From the NCBI GenBank assembly GCA_963855995.1, contig OY979729.1:7396115-7460114 (forward strand): a DNA stretch of 64,000 nucleotides. The letters are read 5' to 3'. The DNA comes from Muricea muricata (taxonomy: Eukaryota; Cnidaria; Anthozoa; Malacalcyonacea; Plexauridae). The stretch's first letter is position 1. Each line of letters opens with the position of its first letter. The notes under the pieces are model-generated. The model was not told the DNA's origin, did no database searches, and saw only the letters and a list, made by a program, of their open reading frames with translations. Position numbers and translations under genes: made by a program. Of this stretch, positions 10,080-21,100 are shown piece after piece.

Positions 10080-11530
10080 TGGCAACATATAACACTCCTT
10101 GCTATCGCGTGCTCACTGGAGGATGCACGCCCCAAGAGTACAAAGAAAGCAAGGTGAAATGCAGGGCATTTCTTGGGCATGACCATCCTTTAATTAGCTA
10201 CGAAGGGCATAAATACCCGCTATAAACATAAGTTGACTTATATTTGATAAGATTAAATATATATACACTTGAGACGGTTTTCCACACAGTTGAGCAGTCA
10301 TACCCTTTACAGGTTAAAGTCAACTCGCAGAGCTAACATGCGAAATGTTAAGTCTTGGTTTCCAAGAATGCTGCCACAGTTACCAGGGCAAAATGCGTTT
10401 ATATAAGGCGGTAAAAGTCCATACAATCTAGCACAAATTCTCGAAAGACATTATATTCGCCGCAAATCAACGGCCAAAACGGAGCTGAATACCAAAGTGG
10501 AATAATGAGTGTTCCCTGAGCTTTGCAATTGGACATATGTAAAAGAACGCGGGGTATAAGACAAATAGGAGGACAAACGTAATTGTTCTCCCCGCTCCAA
10601 ACCATGCTCAAAAACTTTGCGGACGACTGGACAGCAACATGCAATGGATTACAAAATTCCGGATAATTTGCAAATTTTTCGCACACATCCTCTGGCCAAC
10701 AATTCCGAAATGGCTTCGCGAACAAAACTGTCTCTGAGGGTGGCTGAAGAGCGATTTTCAATTTAATATGGCGGGGGAGTAATTTGAAAGGGAATTTTGT
10801 AGCCATGCTAGCTCTATGATATCTAAAACAAATTCTGAAGCACAAATAGTGTCACGCCAAAACGACGCACAAGCGCGAAGTTTACCATGAAAAATTTCGG
10901 AATAATGCACTCCTTGTTCGATTTCCCAACAATATTCAGCTGCAGGAATGTTAGGCTTTTGACTTGTTCCTGACAGAACAGGAACTAGCCCAATGTCCTC
11001 GTTTGCCCCATCGAAAACACAAGTCGAGAGTTTTGAAGGAGTGGGCACAATGTCACGAGTATCTACCTTGGAGCCGAAAATACGCGAAATTAGGTGGGAG
11101 GGGCCCATGTGCAACACTGTAACGAGTAGAGACAAACAGACAATGGCAACTGAGCTTGTGCTGTCAACAGATTTGTTTGAAGATCCTGTATTTGAGAATT
11201 CACGGCTAAAAGAATAGCGTGCTTTTGAGCCTCTAATATATCGCCCAAATCAGTCGGGATGGGCGCTGCTGAGGAAGGTTGTCCCGATAGTATAGAATGA
11301 CTGCTTCTTTCCTGTTGTTCTTCCGCCATGAACGACGCAAATGTATTTCAATTTTGTGGGATGCTGGAGTTTAGAGATGATAATTTTTGAGTGAACCTCC
11401 AGCGAAGACACCAAGATGAATAATACCATGCAACGCGACCTTATATACTCTTACCAAATCCCTTGGGTATGCATACCCATAAGAGCATATTTTTCCGCTA
11501 ATTAGCAAACGCGGAAAAATACATGACTTT
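10080..11530 (-). mobile_element. DIRS-type (tyrosine-recombinase) retrotransposon remnant
   Basis: ORF1 begins at 11329 on the minus strand (MAEEQQERSS..., then a helix-forming LGDILEAQKHAILLAVNSQ). Further on is the DIRS reverse transcriptase start: GKLRACASFWRD, SEFVLDIIE, then after a frameshift FPFKLLPRHIKLK. Then the sequence jumps to the DIRS RNase H end, WSGENNYVCPP, CKAQGTLIIPLW and FWPLIC, so the catalytic RT core is deleted. No tyrosine recombinase was seen. The right flank contains the palindrome GGGTATGCATACCC (11465-11478), and GGGCATAAATACCC near 10207 may be the matching inverted end. Confidence 0.68.
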
Positions 11531-12395
11531 AAATTACCCTGAAAAAGGTTTGAAAAATCTATACCGTACCATAGGCATAGATATAGATACAGTATTAAAG
11601 CATTGTTAAATGAGCGTAAAACTGATTGTCAGACTGAGGTCTTTTGAGGTAAAACATTTCGTAGTTTTCGTTTATCGTCCAAGATATGGAAACCGGTTCA
11701 AATACGGATTTTTACAGGCGGCATTTGACGGAACCGTTAAGATAATGCCTCGAATTAATCTTTTGGCTTTTCGTGGATTTTTTAGGTAGTTTTAGTGACA
11801 TTTAGGGATTTTTTAGGTGTACGAGACTGTTTTAAGTAGACATACACGGTCTTCGGAGCATTTTTATTTTTTAAGAAAATTGTAGCAGTAGCAACTCTTA
11901 TGAAGACTAGTAGCAACTCTGATCAAGTTTACAAAGATGCATGTAACGCTGCTGCGAAAATTGTCAATTCGCCAACATTCAGCAAGACGTGTGAAGAAGT
12001 TTGATGTCCGTGCCATGCAAAACGTTCTCGCAAAAATGTTATAATTATAATATTAGCGATATGAATAGGCTATGAAAAATCTAAAATGCAAAAATGTACC
12101 GGTAACTTGTAAACTGATGTGATTACAACTCTCAAACTTCCTTAACGACTCTTGTCCAAATTTGTCGCCAAGTTTTATATAACGATTTAGCTATGATTTT
12201 GTCTGCCTCGGTTTTGTGATGCGTCTTGACTTTACACCACTGGACGCAAGCATATCGGGCTGTTGGTCACCTCATCTTACATTTCCTTTCTCTTGCAACA
12301 CGCGCATTGGGAAAATCTGTCTCCTAATCTAAAACAAGCTTTTACAACTTATGAATTGGAAAAAGCTTGTTTCTGTTTAAAACATATATGGATGA
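11531..12395. other. No gene seen
   Basis: AT-rich stretch between the DIRS remnant and possible coding scraps at 12.4 kb. Words such as GGGATTTTTTAGG recur around 11770-11815. No domain was recognised. Confidence 0.35.
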
Positions 12396-12400
12396 ACCAA

Positions 12401-12716
12401 CATGGCATATTCTGAGGTTGCTAGTTCGAGCAGGAATGAAACAGATCGATCAATGTCTCCCACGGTAAGCGCAAAACTGGCAAAACATGGCTTGGTTAAC
12501 TAGCTAAACGATTACCAGGAGGAAGATGAGCACGTTGCTCTCAAGAATCAAGGCTTTGTATTTAAGCAAGGTACGCTGACTTGAAGTACTTTTTCGAAAA
12601 CAGAATAAGGGTTAATATATAGTTCTACTTCAAAGGATTCTTTTGCGACTGATGATACAGTTGATGATGTGATCGTACAGCCCAGTGATAAAGCACTTAG
12701 AATCTCAAAGGTATTA
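12401..12716 (+). pseudogene. Possible small exons of a transposon-associated or captured gene
   Basis: An ATG at 12401 opens MAYSEVASSR..., continuing through MSPTVSAKLAKHG and, after an in-frame TAG, NDYQEEDEHVALKNQ. An intron-like break (GTACGC to TATAG) leads to a second block, SFATDDTVDDVIVQPSDKA, that ends at a GTATTA donor-like site. A diverged relative of the first block lies at 15.18-15.30 kb (MSPAASPTVS, then GAAGAAGAAGAG and ACGTTGCACA at nucleotide level). The product is unknown. The paired copies around the foldback element suggest a duplicated N-terminal region of the Mutator-like gene. Confidence 0.35.
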
Positions 12717-13479
12717 TGATATATATCTGATACTATTTTAAACAATATGGCTTATGAGCTTTTGGGCTAAACCGCAATGAATAATTAAATCATAAGCAAA
12801 GCCCTGCCATAACATACTATGAATAATTGAATTTAAATTTTACTACCTAAGTATATAGTCATATGCATAATTGTCTGCATGTTTGGATACAACAATATTC
12901 TTTGTTAATGAATGAATTCACAGTAAATTTAGTATGTTTACTTATCCGCAGCTGATTTTTGGTACAACCAATCCCTGATGTTTGAAAATGTGTGTATAAC
13001 GTATATACCCGATAATGCTATGACGTATAAGTTTATTAAATGCCATGTTAATTTCTAAAATTTTTTTTTACTCTCAGTACCATCTCAAAAAATTGAAATT
13101 GTGTTTCCGCAGTTGAGTTTTATATTTCTTAACTGTGAAATAAAATTGCGGAGTCACATGAAGATTCATTTGCAGCGAAAGAAGATATTCATATATATTC
13201 ATAGGCCTTGCTGCCTTGGCCACGCGCTATAATTAATGCTTTTTTGCACGGCAAAAACGAGTCGAGTAATTCGCGTACGCACTGTACTGCAGGGTATTTT
13301 TTGTGTTTTCGACTGTCCGATACTGTATTTCGATGCATTTTTTTCAAATATTTATGTTATATCAATAAACGAAATCTTATGCGTCACATTGCTTGCAGTG
13401 GAAAGTTCAAACAAACTAAAATGTCTCAAAGTTAAAAAAAATGAAAGACTGCAAAAGAAGTTGTTATACAGTTTTAAAA

Positions 13480-13745
13480 GGCATGTTGTAAAACGCGGAG
13501 TGGAGTGGACTTGTAAAACGCGAAGTGGAGTGGATTTGTAAAACGCGGAGTCAAAAATATGTAAAACGCGGAGTCAAAATTTGTAAAACGCGGAGTCAAA
13601 ATTTGTAAAACGCGGAGTCAAAATTTGTAAAACGCGGAGTCAAAAATTTGTAAAACGCGGAGTCAAAATTTGTAAAACGCGGAGTCAAAATTTGTAAAAC
13701 GCGGAGTCAAAATTTGTAAAACGCGGGGTCAAAATTTGTAAAACA
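13480..13745 (+). repeat. Tandem-repeat left arm of the foldback element
   Basis: Two outer units end in GAGTGGAGTGGA. They are followed by near-identical GTAAAACGCGGAGTCAAAA units with a single T/A length wobble and one G variant (GCGGGGTC). The homogeneity of the inner units compared with the rest of the window suggests recent expansion or conversion. Confidence 0.92.
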
Positions 13746-14349
13746 ACTAATGTCATTCTATTATAGTATACTACTTTATATGGCTGAAGACCAGCAATGC
13801 AACCCGTCGAGGTTCCCATCCCGTAATAAAAAAGATGGCGACATGTCGATTTTACCAAAATGCATTGCGGTTATCAAGTATGAATAGCTGAAAAAGGACG
13901 ACACGAAGCAAAGCAAATGGATTCAAATTTTAGGACAAGTAAGAAAATAACCTATTGTGTCCTGTCTGTTCTTCAAAAGGCGTGAATTCGCCTTTTTAAA
14001 CGATTTCAGACGGCAATGCATTATGGAAAAATCGACATCCGCTATCTTTTTTGTTATGGCAGATTGCGTTATATCATACATCTTTAATTAGTTCTATTTT
14101 ACAAACATAACGAAACAAAACACAACAATGGAAAGAATTAAGACTATCATTCCTAGACTAAGATTGTCCGTAGCCGGGAAACGTGCTTTTAAGAGGACGT
14201 TTTCGATTTTCCTAATTGTCAGTCTTTTTAAAATTAAATTTCACTATATAATTTTACATCACATGCACTCATTGATTTATCCTTAAGATGCCCATCAAAT
14301 GTTTTAGTATTCTACGTCTAAACTCACGATTGGCATTATAGAATATTGT

Positions 14350-14784
14350 CTACAAGTTCTGTGCAAAGTTGAGTCCTAATTTTGCATATATTAGATTGTA
14401 GTGTTCCGTTTGAAGAAATGGAACGAAATCGTTGGGTAAGTGGCACGATGCCAGTGTGAAGTCTGGTTGGCCTGCTCGTGCACAATAGGAGTTGACATGG
14501 AGATAGACTGACGAGATGGTTGGTGATATTTGTAACTGCCCATCCTTATAGTATTTCCTGTGCAACCTAGTAGTCATTACTACATCATTTGGTGGAGGAG
14601 GCAAAACACCTCCTGGCTTTAAACCGAAGTCTGGTTTCTGTCTTGCTGGACTGGACTGCTGGGCTTGGTAGGTTAGAGGGTTGGCTTGGGTCTGATATAT
14701 TGGATCAATTGGTGATCGCTGGCTATGGCTAATATATGTTGGTGTGAAACCACGTTGAAGGGCGTCGCTTGTCGACGGTGTCAT
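14350..14784 (-). pseudogene. C-terminal domain of a Mutator-like transposase family, inside the foldback element
   Basis: The 144-residue minus-strand frame has a Pro/Gln-rich N-terminal half and then GLKPGGVLPPPPNDVVMTT, RKYYKDGQLQ, VYLHVNSYC and AKLGLNF. The same layout (Cys-rich start, Pro patch, basic-aromatic block, histidine/cysteine block) recurs at 19.69-20.1 kb behind the transposase-like exons. I place it as the conserved C-terminal domain of that family from memory of related predicted proteins. It has no catalytic domain here. Confidence 0.5.
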
Positions 14785-14849
14785 ACCACGTTGGAAGGCG
14801 CTGGTTGTTGCCTAGGCCTGTTGGTGTCACACCACGTTGGTGTCACACC

Positions 14850-15054
14850 ACCGCGTTTTACAAATTTTTGACTCCGCGTTTTACAAATTTTTGACTCCGC
14901 GTTTTACAAATTTTGACTCCGCGTTTTACAAATTTTGACTCCGCGTTTTACAAATTTTTGACTCCGCGTTTTACAAATTTTGACTCCGCGTTTTACAAAT
15001 CCACTCCACTCCGCGTTTTACAAGTCCACTCCACTCCGCGTTTTACAACATGCC
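14850..15054 (-). repeat. Tandem-repeat right arm of the foldback element
   Basis: This is the inverted version of the left arm: eight to nine CCGCGTTTTACAAA units, with the two CCACTCCACT outer units again at the outer edge. Unit order is therefore mirror-symmetric between the arms. Confidence 0.92.
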
Positions 15055-16369
15055 GTTTTAAAATAACTTTCCAAATAGGGAATAAAAAATTTCGTGTTAT
15101 ATACACTTTAACAAATTTAATTGTAGAATGGTGATGGTCGGTTACATTCGGATGTTGTGAGTGGGGATGATAAGGACTGATCAAATGTCTCCTGCCGCGT
15201 CTCCTACGGTAAGCCCCATACTGTGGTTTAACATATACTGGCTGAAGGATTACCGTAGGAAGAAGAAGAGTACGTTGCACATCAGAAGGCTAAAGCCAAG
15301 GAAAAATAACGTAACTGACGAAACTAATGATCAGAATCAGAAAAACTTTATTTTGTCAAGTTAGCTCACTCACTGTACAATATACTGTTATCCTTGCGGG
15401 TCCTGGGGAGGTGTAAGTTGAAAAATAACCAACAGAGCGAAACGAGGAAACGTTGATATTTTCTTTAAAGGTTGAAGTTATAGATTAAACAGCTACAAAC
15501 GATTCGCCAGTGAGGTAATTAGTGCCAAATCTAATACACGGACTTTTAATTCTAACTCGAAAATTTGGAACAAGTTTAGGTGTGAAGCACAAACAACCGA
15601 ATAATCAACTCGCTTTATAGTTCATTATTTCGAGAACTTTATTTTACGGCAGTGGCTCTTCTGGCAACTAATAGAAAATAACACATAGCCATGGTAATTA
15701 TTTCAGGAGCCCTTCAGTGTATGATCTTACTTCTGACAAAGAATGTTCATCGGATGATAAATAAGGTACAAGAGATCTAACTGCTTATATTTAGTTGAGT
15801 AACTGCAAATTTGTGGCATGGCTTTCGGCAGTGACGATGTAAAGTCAAATATAGAACGTTTTCTATACAACAGTAAGTACTTCAGAGTTGGACTTCGAAA
15901 TGCAACGCAACCAAGTAACATCCCGTCTGCAGTGTCGTAAAAGCTCCAAAGTTTTATCAACGAAAAGCAATTTAAGAAAACACCAGAGATCAATACGGTG
16001 TGATAAGAAGCAGAGGTATGCAATGAAGCTTGCAATTTCAAGCGAATTTATATATATATCCAAGTATTATAGCAGTACTTCATTATATCTCTTCAATCAT
16101 AATCATGAAGTTATAATCAAACAGGAAGACAAAAAAGTGAATTTGGACTTTCGGTTAGTATCCTACGATTTACGGTCAAAAAAATGAATTTTTTAAATAT
16201 TCTATAATATAGTCTTTCTGTATATGTATGCATTGACCATGTTATTTAGAAATCAACGGAGGCTCATGCCATCACTATGGAGCGGGTGTAAAGTCCAAAA
16301 GCGAGATAGCCTTCCACATAACATTGATGGAGATTGTGTGTCCGAGTTGCCATACGACAACGATAAACT

Positions 16370-16707
16370 CAGGCTCGGACTGGCCTATGTGCCACTGTGC
16401 CATGGCACATGGGCCCCTACTGGAACATCAAATGGGCCCTTGACAATTGTTGTTTTATTTCCGTATTTGTAAACATTCAAAGATGTTTAAAACAGACTAT
16501 CAGGCAGTACAAAACGAAAATAAAAGGGACCAGATGGGAATGATTTGGAATTTTTGAACTCTTCAGGAAAGCGGTTAAATAATTCATCATGTTCTCTCCA
16601 GAATACCATAAAATCTTCACCCAAAACATTCAGGACAGCAAAAATTTTCAGGGCTCCTCTCAGTGCTAGAATGGCAAGGCCCCTTAATTGGGGCCAGTCC
16701 GAATCTG
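16370..16707. mobile_element. hAT-type MITE (338 bp) with 8-bp target duplication
   Basis: It begins CAGGCTCGGACTGGCC and ends GGCCAGTCCGAATCTG, which are inverted ends. Both sides carry the direct 8 bp GATAAACT (16362-16369 and 16708-16715). The 8-bp duplication and CAG...CTG ends define hAT. It splits the PYDNDKL-coding region of the transposase pseudogene, so removing it and one copy of the duplication joins the frame. Confidence 0.92.
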
Positions 16708-18383
16708 GATAAACTTATGGGAAGTAGTTCAGATAGGAGACCGTGGTAGCAGTCGTGTACGTCTAAGAGACAGGGCTTTCAGGGAATTAGGAGAGTAGCA
16801 TCTTGTGACGGTACTTACGTGTGCAAAAATACACGTTGCCCCTACCTTCACTCATGTGGCAAAGAGAACAAGGTGGCAGAGAACGAGGTAGTGTGCTCGT
16901 GTTGTGGGTACGAAGCTCAAGGAATGTCATGCGAAGCAAGGAAAATCAGAACTCGAAGATGACAAAGTAACCGTATTTCATTGCGGGGAGCACAAGTGTA
17001 GGGCAAAGGAGCAAAGTCCTGACAAACGGTCGTCGAACAAGAGAACCCTGTGGCACAGTCTTTTCAAGCTTTAGCGGCAATAAAAGAGTCCACAGATGTC
17101 AAAGATAAGTACCTCTTGTGGAGTGTTAAGGACTATCGTGTTAACGACATTACTGCTATGTTTCGAATAACAAGAAACGACTAAAGATTGCGAGGCGGAT
17201 GCAACGAAATGCAAGCACACATCCTCTAGCAACTGAGTTCTGTTTCGTAGATGCAGAACATGATAAAGTAAAAGGCTTGCAAACGATCAACGTGTCGGTT
17301 CAGCACCCACTATTAAAGGAGATGGTAGCAATCGCAAGCATGGATTGCCTCACAGAGTCCACTGAGACACTCTGCGAGTTTTGGCAGCAATTAAACGCAG
17401 TAAGTATGTCTTTTGTTCGATGAAAACTGCAGATCGTTACAATTATAAATCAAAACAGAACCAACGTACGGCTAGCTTATACACTTATACGAGGGGGCGT
17501 TGTACGTCTAAGTACAGGCTTTAGTTTATAAAGTCGATTGGTTTTCAAGAATACTTTAAATTAAATCGTGTGTCTATTATAAAAAAGCACTTTTTTATCA
17601 TTTAGGTTTATTTTTGTTTTGGTGGTAAGATAACACGTTATCTTCCCTTACACGGTAAGAAATTGCACCTGCGTCTGTATGTTGAAATTTTACTTTTCAT
17701 TATAGGCGCTTGCAGATTATACTGGTGAGGCAAATTTTATATTTGACCCTGAAGGCATTGTTACGGATGAGCATGGAGGCAATCGGGAAAGTATAAGGTG
17801 AGTGTTAAAGGAGGGGATGGTGGAACGCACACAGTCGTGTGAGATGCATTTCTACGACTACGCCCACAGGGTAGCGAAAGCAACATGGAGTTCTCGATCC
17901 AGAAAGAAGTTCCCTACCATAATCCCCGGTATTTATACGGCCGAAACTTCTGGAAGCTATGAGCAAAACTCCGTGTTCTGTTCGAATGGGCCGCGAATAA
18001 ACCCAAGAGAGCCCATGTAAAAACATGGTTTAATAACTTCTGGCGTGTTAGCAAGTGAGTCATGTCTTGAAAGTGGCGTATGTATACTGCAAAGGGGGCT
18101 TGTGGGAAAGTTTCTAACATCCCATTTTTGCAAATAGCTTCTTTTCACTGGAATAAGTCAATACTGTTTGTTCTAAATTGTATGCATTTTTTGTTGCAGG
18201 TTTCAAATACACACATGGCGGAGGTTGGTCATTCCAGGAATGTGACAAGAGGGGCCAAGAATGACACTTTAGCCCGCGTGGCTGAAGACCATGTTGTTGA
18301 AAGTGCTATCCTTCAAGCAAAACTTCAAAAGTAAGTACAAAAGCTGATTTAGATGATGTTACGTGTCGTATACAACCGGCTTT

Positions 18384-18423
18384 CAGGCGTTTGCAATATT
18401 GTGCAGGCGTTTGCAATATTGTG
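18384..18423. repeat. 20-bp tandem duplication
   Basis: Two exact copies of CAGGCGTTTGCAATATTGTG, followed by a third truncated start (CAGGCGGG). It lies in an intron of the transposase pseudogene. Confidence 0.95.
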
Positions 18424-18429
18424 CAGGCG

Positions 18430-19020
18430 GGTAGGCGTAAAATGTCGATTTTCGATTTAAAAAAAGCGAAGAGTTTTTGGCACTCATTATTCTGTACTCC
18501 AGAAATTTTAGGTAAAACTTTCATTTTCATCTATGCGGCAAATTTTTCGTGATGCCATGAATAAATAATGAATAAAAGATTAATAGCACTAAAAGAACAA
18601 AGTTACCGACATTGGTGATGATGTCAAAAACACAGCTTATGTTTTTGCATTTTTCAATTTTTTTGTCACAATCAGTATTAGCAGTATAAAAACAACCCAA
18701 AGTATATTAAAAAACATTTTATTGCTTTTAAAGCACAGTTTTTAAGGTAATGCTGCACGTCTTTGTTTCAAATTATGTGTACTAATCAAACGGGCCTTCA
18801 TCGTCAAAAAAACTAGTAGAATTTGTGGTGCGTTTTTCACTGTCTGATGTTTGATAGATTTCAGTTAAACTAAGAATAATATTTACAGACAATGCACAGT
18901 AGTATTTTTAAGTTTATTATACAACGTACGCAGGCTTTGAGGGATTTTGTGGAGTCGTAAATGTGACATGCAATTAGGTCTTAACACCAATATCCTATAC
19001 AAAAATCAACGCCTAAACGT
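18430..19020. other. No gene seen (intron-like part of the transposase region)
   Basis: AT-rich, with stops in all frames, between the GTAAGT donor at 18332 and the basic-rich coding block starting near 19025. Confidence 0.4.
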
Positions 19021-20269
19021 TTAGCTTAAAAAGTGTGTAAATGATTCAGTATCGTTATTTTAAATTGTTTAGCTTTCTTAACGGAACATACCAAGGTGGG
19101 CGGTGTCCATACCGAAAGAAAAAGGATCAGCTGTCTTTGCGACGAAAACTCGATAGAGCTACGCACTTTGCAAACTACTTCAGAAATGGCTCCATTAACG
19201 CCAGCCAGTACGAAGCTAGTCCGTTTATGCGTGAACGTTCGAGTCATAAGGCCAGAAATGAAGATATTTGAAGCTCATCGGCAGAAGACGAAACGTTCAG
19301 CACAAAAACGCAAAGAAAGCTCATCGTGAAAGACGTACGAGAAGTAAAAAATTTGAGGGGTCTTTAAAGATAGCCAAACAAGCCAAAATTGCACTTATTG
19401 CAACTCATGACATGAGTGCAACAAAGAAAATTTTCGAGCTCAACCATGGCGGCAAACACGTCTCACGGAAATATCAGAGACGGTCTCGTGTAACTGTTGT
19501 TTTGCTAGAGGCAGTGATCTTAGCCTACATGTTATATGGGTATTGATGAATGTGCTTCAAGTTAATAAACATGATAAAATGCTTCATCAGAAGGCACATT
19601 CTGCAGAGAATGTTTTAAAACTGTTTTCTAAATGTCAGCCAAACAACTAGCTAGTACCGTCTCATCCAATATACGTCACATCCATCATTGCCAGGCAAAA
19701 CGCAGACAGGATCAGCTGTCGTGTCTACTGCTAGTGCTACAAGAACTGCACCACGCCCACCATCACTAACATCGTCGCAGTACTGCCACCCAAACGTGGA
19801 GAAGTGCTTTGGCTGCCAAGGTCAGTTAACAAGTCGAAATGGAACACACACCCCTCCCACCGGAAGATCTGGTTGTCGTTGGCATGATGCCCCGCCAATA
19901 TGTAGTGGCAGGTACAACCAAACTGAAAATGAACGATGCATGTTTTCATGCGAATGAAGGATGTATCAAGTGCAGGTTACCCAATTTTTCCCACACTCTT
20001 GTTGATATCTAGCCAGGACTTCCCCCATTAAGCCATGCACTCAGATAAAACATTCCTCCTTGGCAACGAGTGACGGGACGAGCATAATGACTTACAGATT
20101 TTTTTGTATGCACAGTAACAATGGGAATACTAAAATATAATATATTTATTCGTCATGCTAATTCACAGTTATTACATTAGATTTTGATTATTATTATTGG
20201 TAGTATTATTATTATTAGAGTATCATATCTCAATTATAAATGCATCATAACTCATAATTATAAAGTCTT

Positions 20270-20900
20270 TCATAATGTCATTCCTTTATCTTATCGATTC
20301 CGAGCTCGAATCTGAACCTACGGTAATCCATACAGAGACGCAGTTCGCCTGACCTTTTGAGGACTAAGACTATGGCCTGGTACTACGACGAATGATACCT
20401 TTATCTAACATGTCATCAATCTGCTTTTTAGATTCATAGCAGAAAGCATGTGGGATTCGCCTGGCACGCCCTAATCGGCTGGGGCCGGTTGTTCAACGCT
20501 GGGTTAGCACTAACTCTGGGTTAAAGTTTAACCCAATGTTTCAGTTTCGGTATTTCTACATATCCGTTTATTTCCAAACTTTACAAACCAAAACTACTAC
20601 TGCTCCAGACAAGATTTCTTAAGAAATATGTCGCAGTGCTATCAACAAGCTACTGGAAAGTTTGGAAAGAAATTTTACGTTAACCCAGGGTTAAGCTAAC
20701 CGGCTTTTGAACAACTGGCCCCGGGTATATATAAATTTTATGACGTGCAATATGCGTTTGGCCAATGGTGTCGCTAAATAGTTCTTCAAATTCGCCCAAT
20801 ACTCGTTTTACCTGTTGTTTTTCGTAATTTCTTAGACTAGCATCTAAACAAGAATCAACATTCTCCTCGAGATCTTTTGTTTTCACGGCATTACAATTGA
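20270..20900 (-). pseudogene. Gypsy reverse transcriptase start, split by a MITE
   Basis: On the minus strand the upstream part (20723-20886) reads EFEELFSDTIGQTHIARHKI, the conserved lead-in to Ty3/gypsy RT. After the MITE (20481-20722) comes RRIPHAFCYESKKQIDDML and DKGIIRRSTRP, then stops. This is the first RT motif block only. The catalytic YxDD region is missing, since the sequence passes into other material below 20270. Confidence 0.75.
20481..20722. mobile_element. MITE (242 bp) inside the gypsy RT
   Basis: The terminal inverted repeats are GGGGCCGGTTGTTCAA at the left and TTGAACAACTGGCCCC at the right, followed inward by CTGGGTTAGC and its inverted partner GCTAACC...AACCCAGG. The interior is non-coding. 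No clean direct duplication was found because the junctions are G/C-rich on both sides. Confidence 0.82.
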
Positions 20901-21100
20901 ATGGTTACTTATTGTTAGCGATAGCGTCCTGCTTAGACTTAATCCGGGGACGAAATTCCGCCCATTTACAACCCTTTAGTTACGAGAGCCACCCAGTATT
21001 TTTAATATACTATTCTTTTGTATTTTATTGCAACCCGTTGGCACCTCAATTTCATTCGCTGTAGTATTAGCTATTCAGACTGGTAACGTTTAAGGCATAC

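Larger units (their letters stand above)
13480..15054. mobile_element. Foldback element with tandem-repeat arms and 9-bp target duplication (Mutator-like)
   Basis: The ends are inverted copies of GGCATGTTGTAAAACGCGG. Both are flanked by the identical 9 bp GTTTTAAAA (13471-13479 and 15055-15063). The left arm to 13745 consists of about eleven copies of a 22-23 bp unit (TTGTAAAACGCGGAGTCAAAA). The right arm from about 14850 carries the same unit inverted. A 9-bp duplication is typical of Mutator-like elements. The interior carries a coding scrap (14350-14784) from the same transposase family as the 15-20 kb gene. Confidence 0.85.
15130..20110 (+). pseudogene. Mutator-like (MULE-type) transposase gene, intron-containing and inactivated
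   Basis: Plus-strand blocks in order: SELPYDNDKL (16.35 kb); after a hAT MITE, GIRRVASCDGTYVC, CSCCGYEAQGMSCEA and VTVFHCGEHKC (16.8-17.0 kb); ATEFCFVDAEHDKVKG and EFWQQLNA, ending at an A|GTAAGT donor near 17400; then TTATAG|GCG and ANFIFDPEGIVTDEHGGN with RTQSCEMHFYDYAHR (17.7-17.9 kb), where a TGA interrupts near 17798; THMAEVGHSRN after a TTGTTGCAG acceptor (18.2 kb), ending at GTAAGT; a basic block near 19.1-19.5 kb; and a Cys-rich C-terminus KCFGCQGQL (19.7-20.1 kb). The D...D...E-like aspartates lie in VDAEHD and TDEHGG. Assignment to MULE rests on this pattern and on the 9-bp duplication of its foldback relative. Confidence 0.55.

Noticed and set aside
13485-13745. CRISPR-like array
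   Set aside because: The 22-23 bp units are directly abutting with no unique spacers, lie in inverted arms of a foldback element, and the context is eukaryotic.
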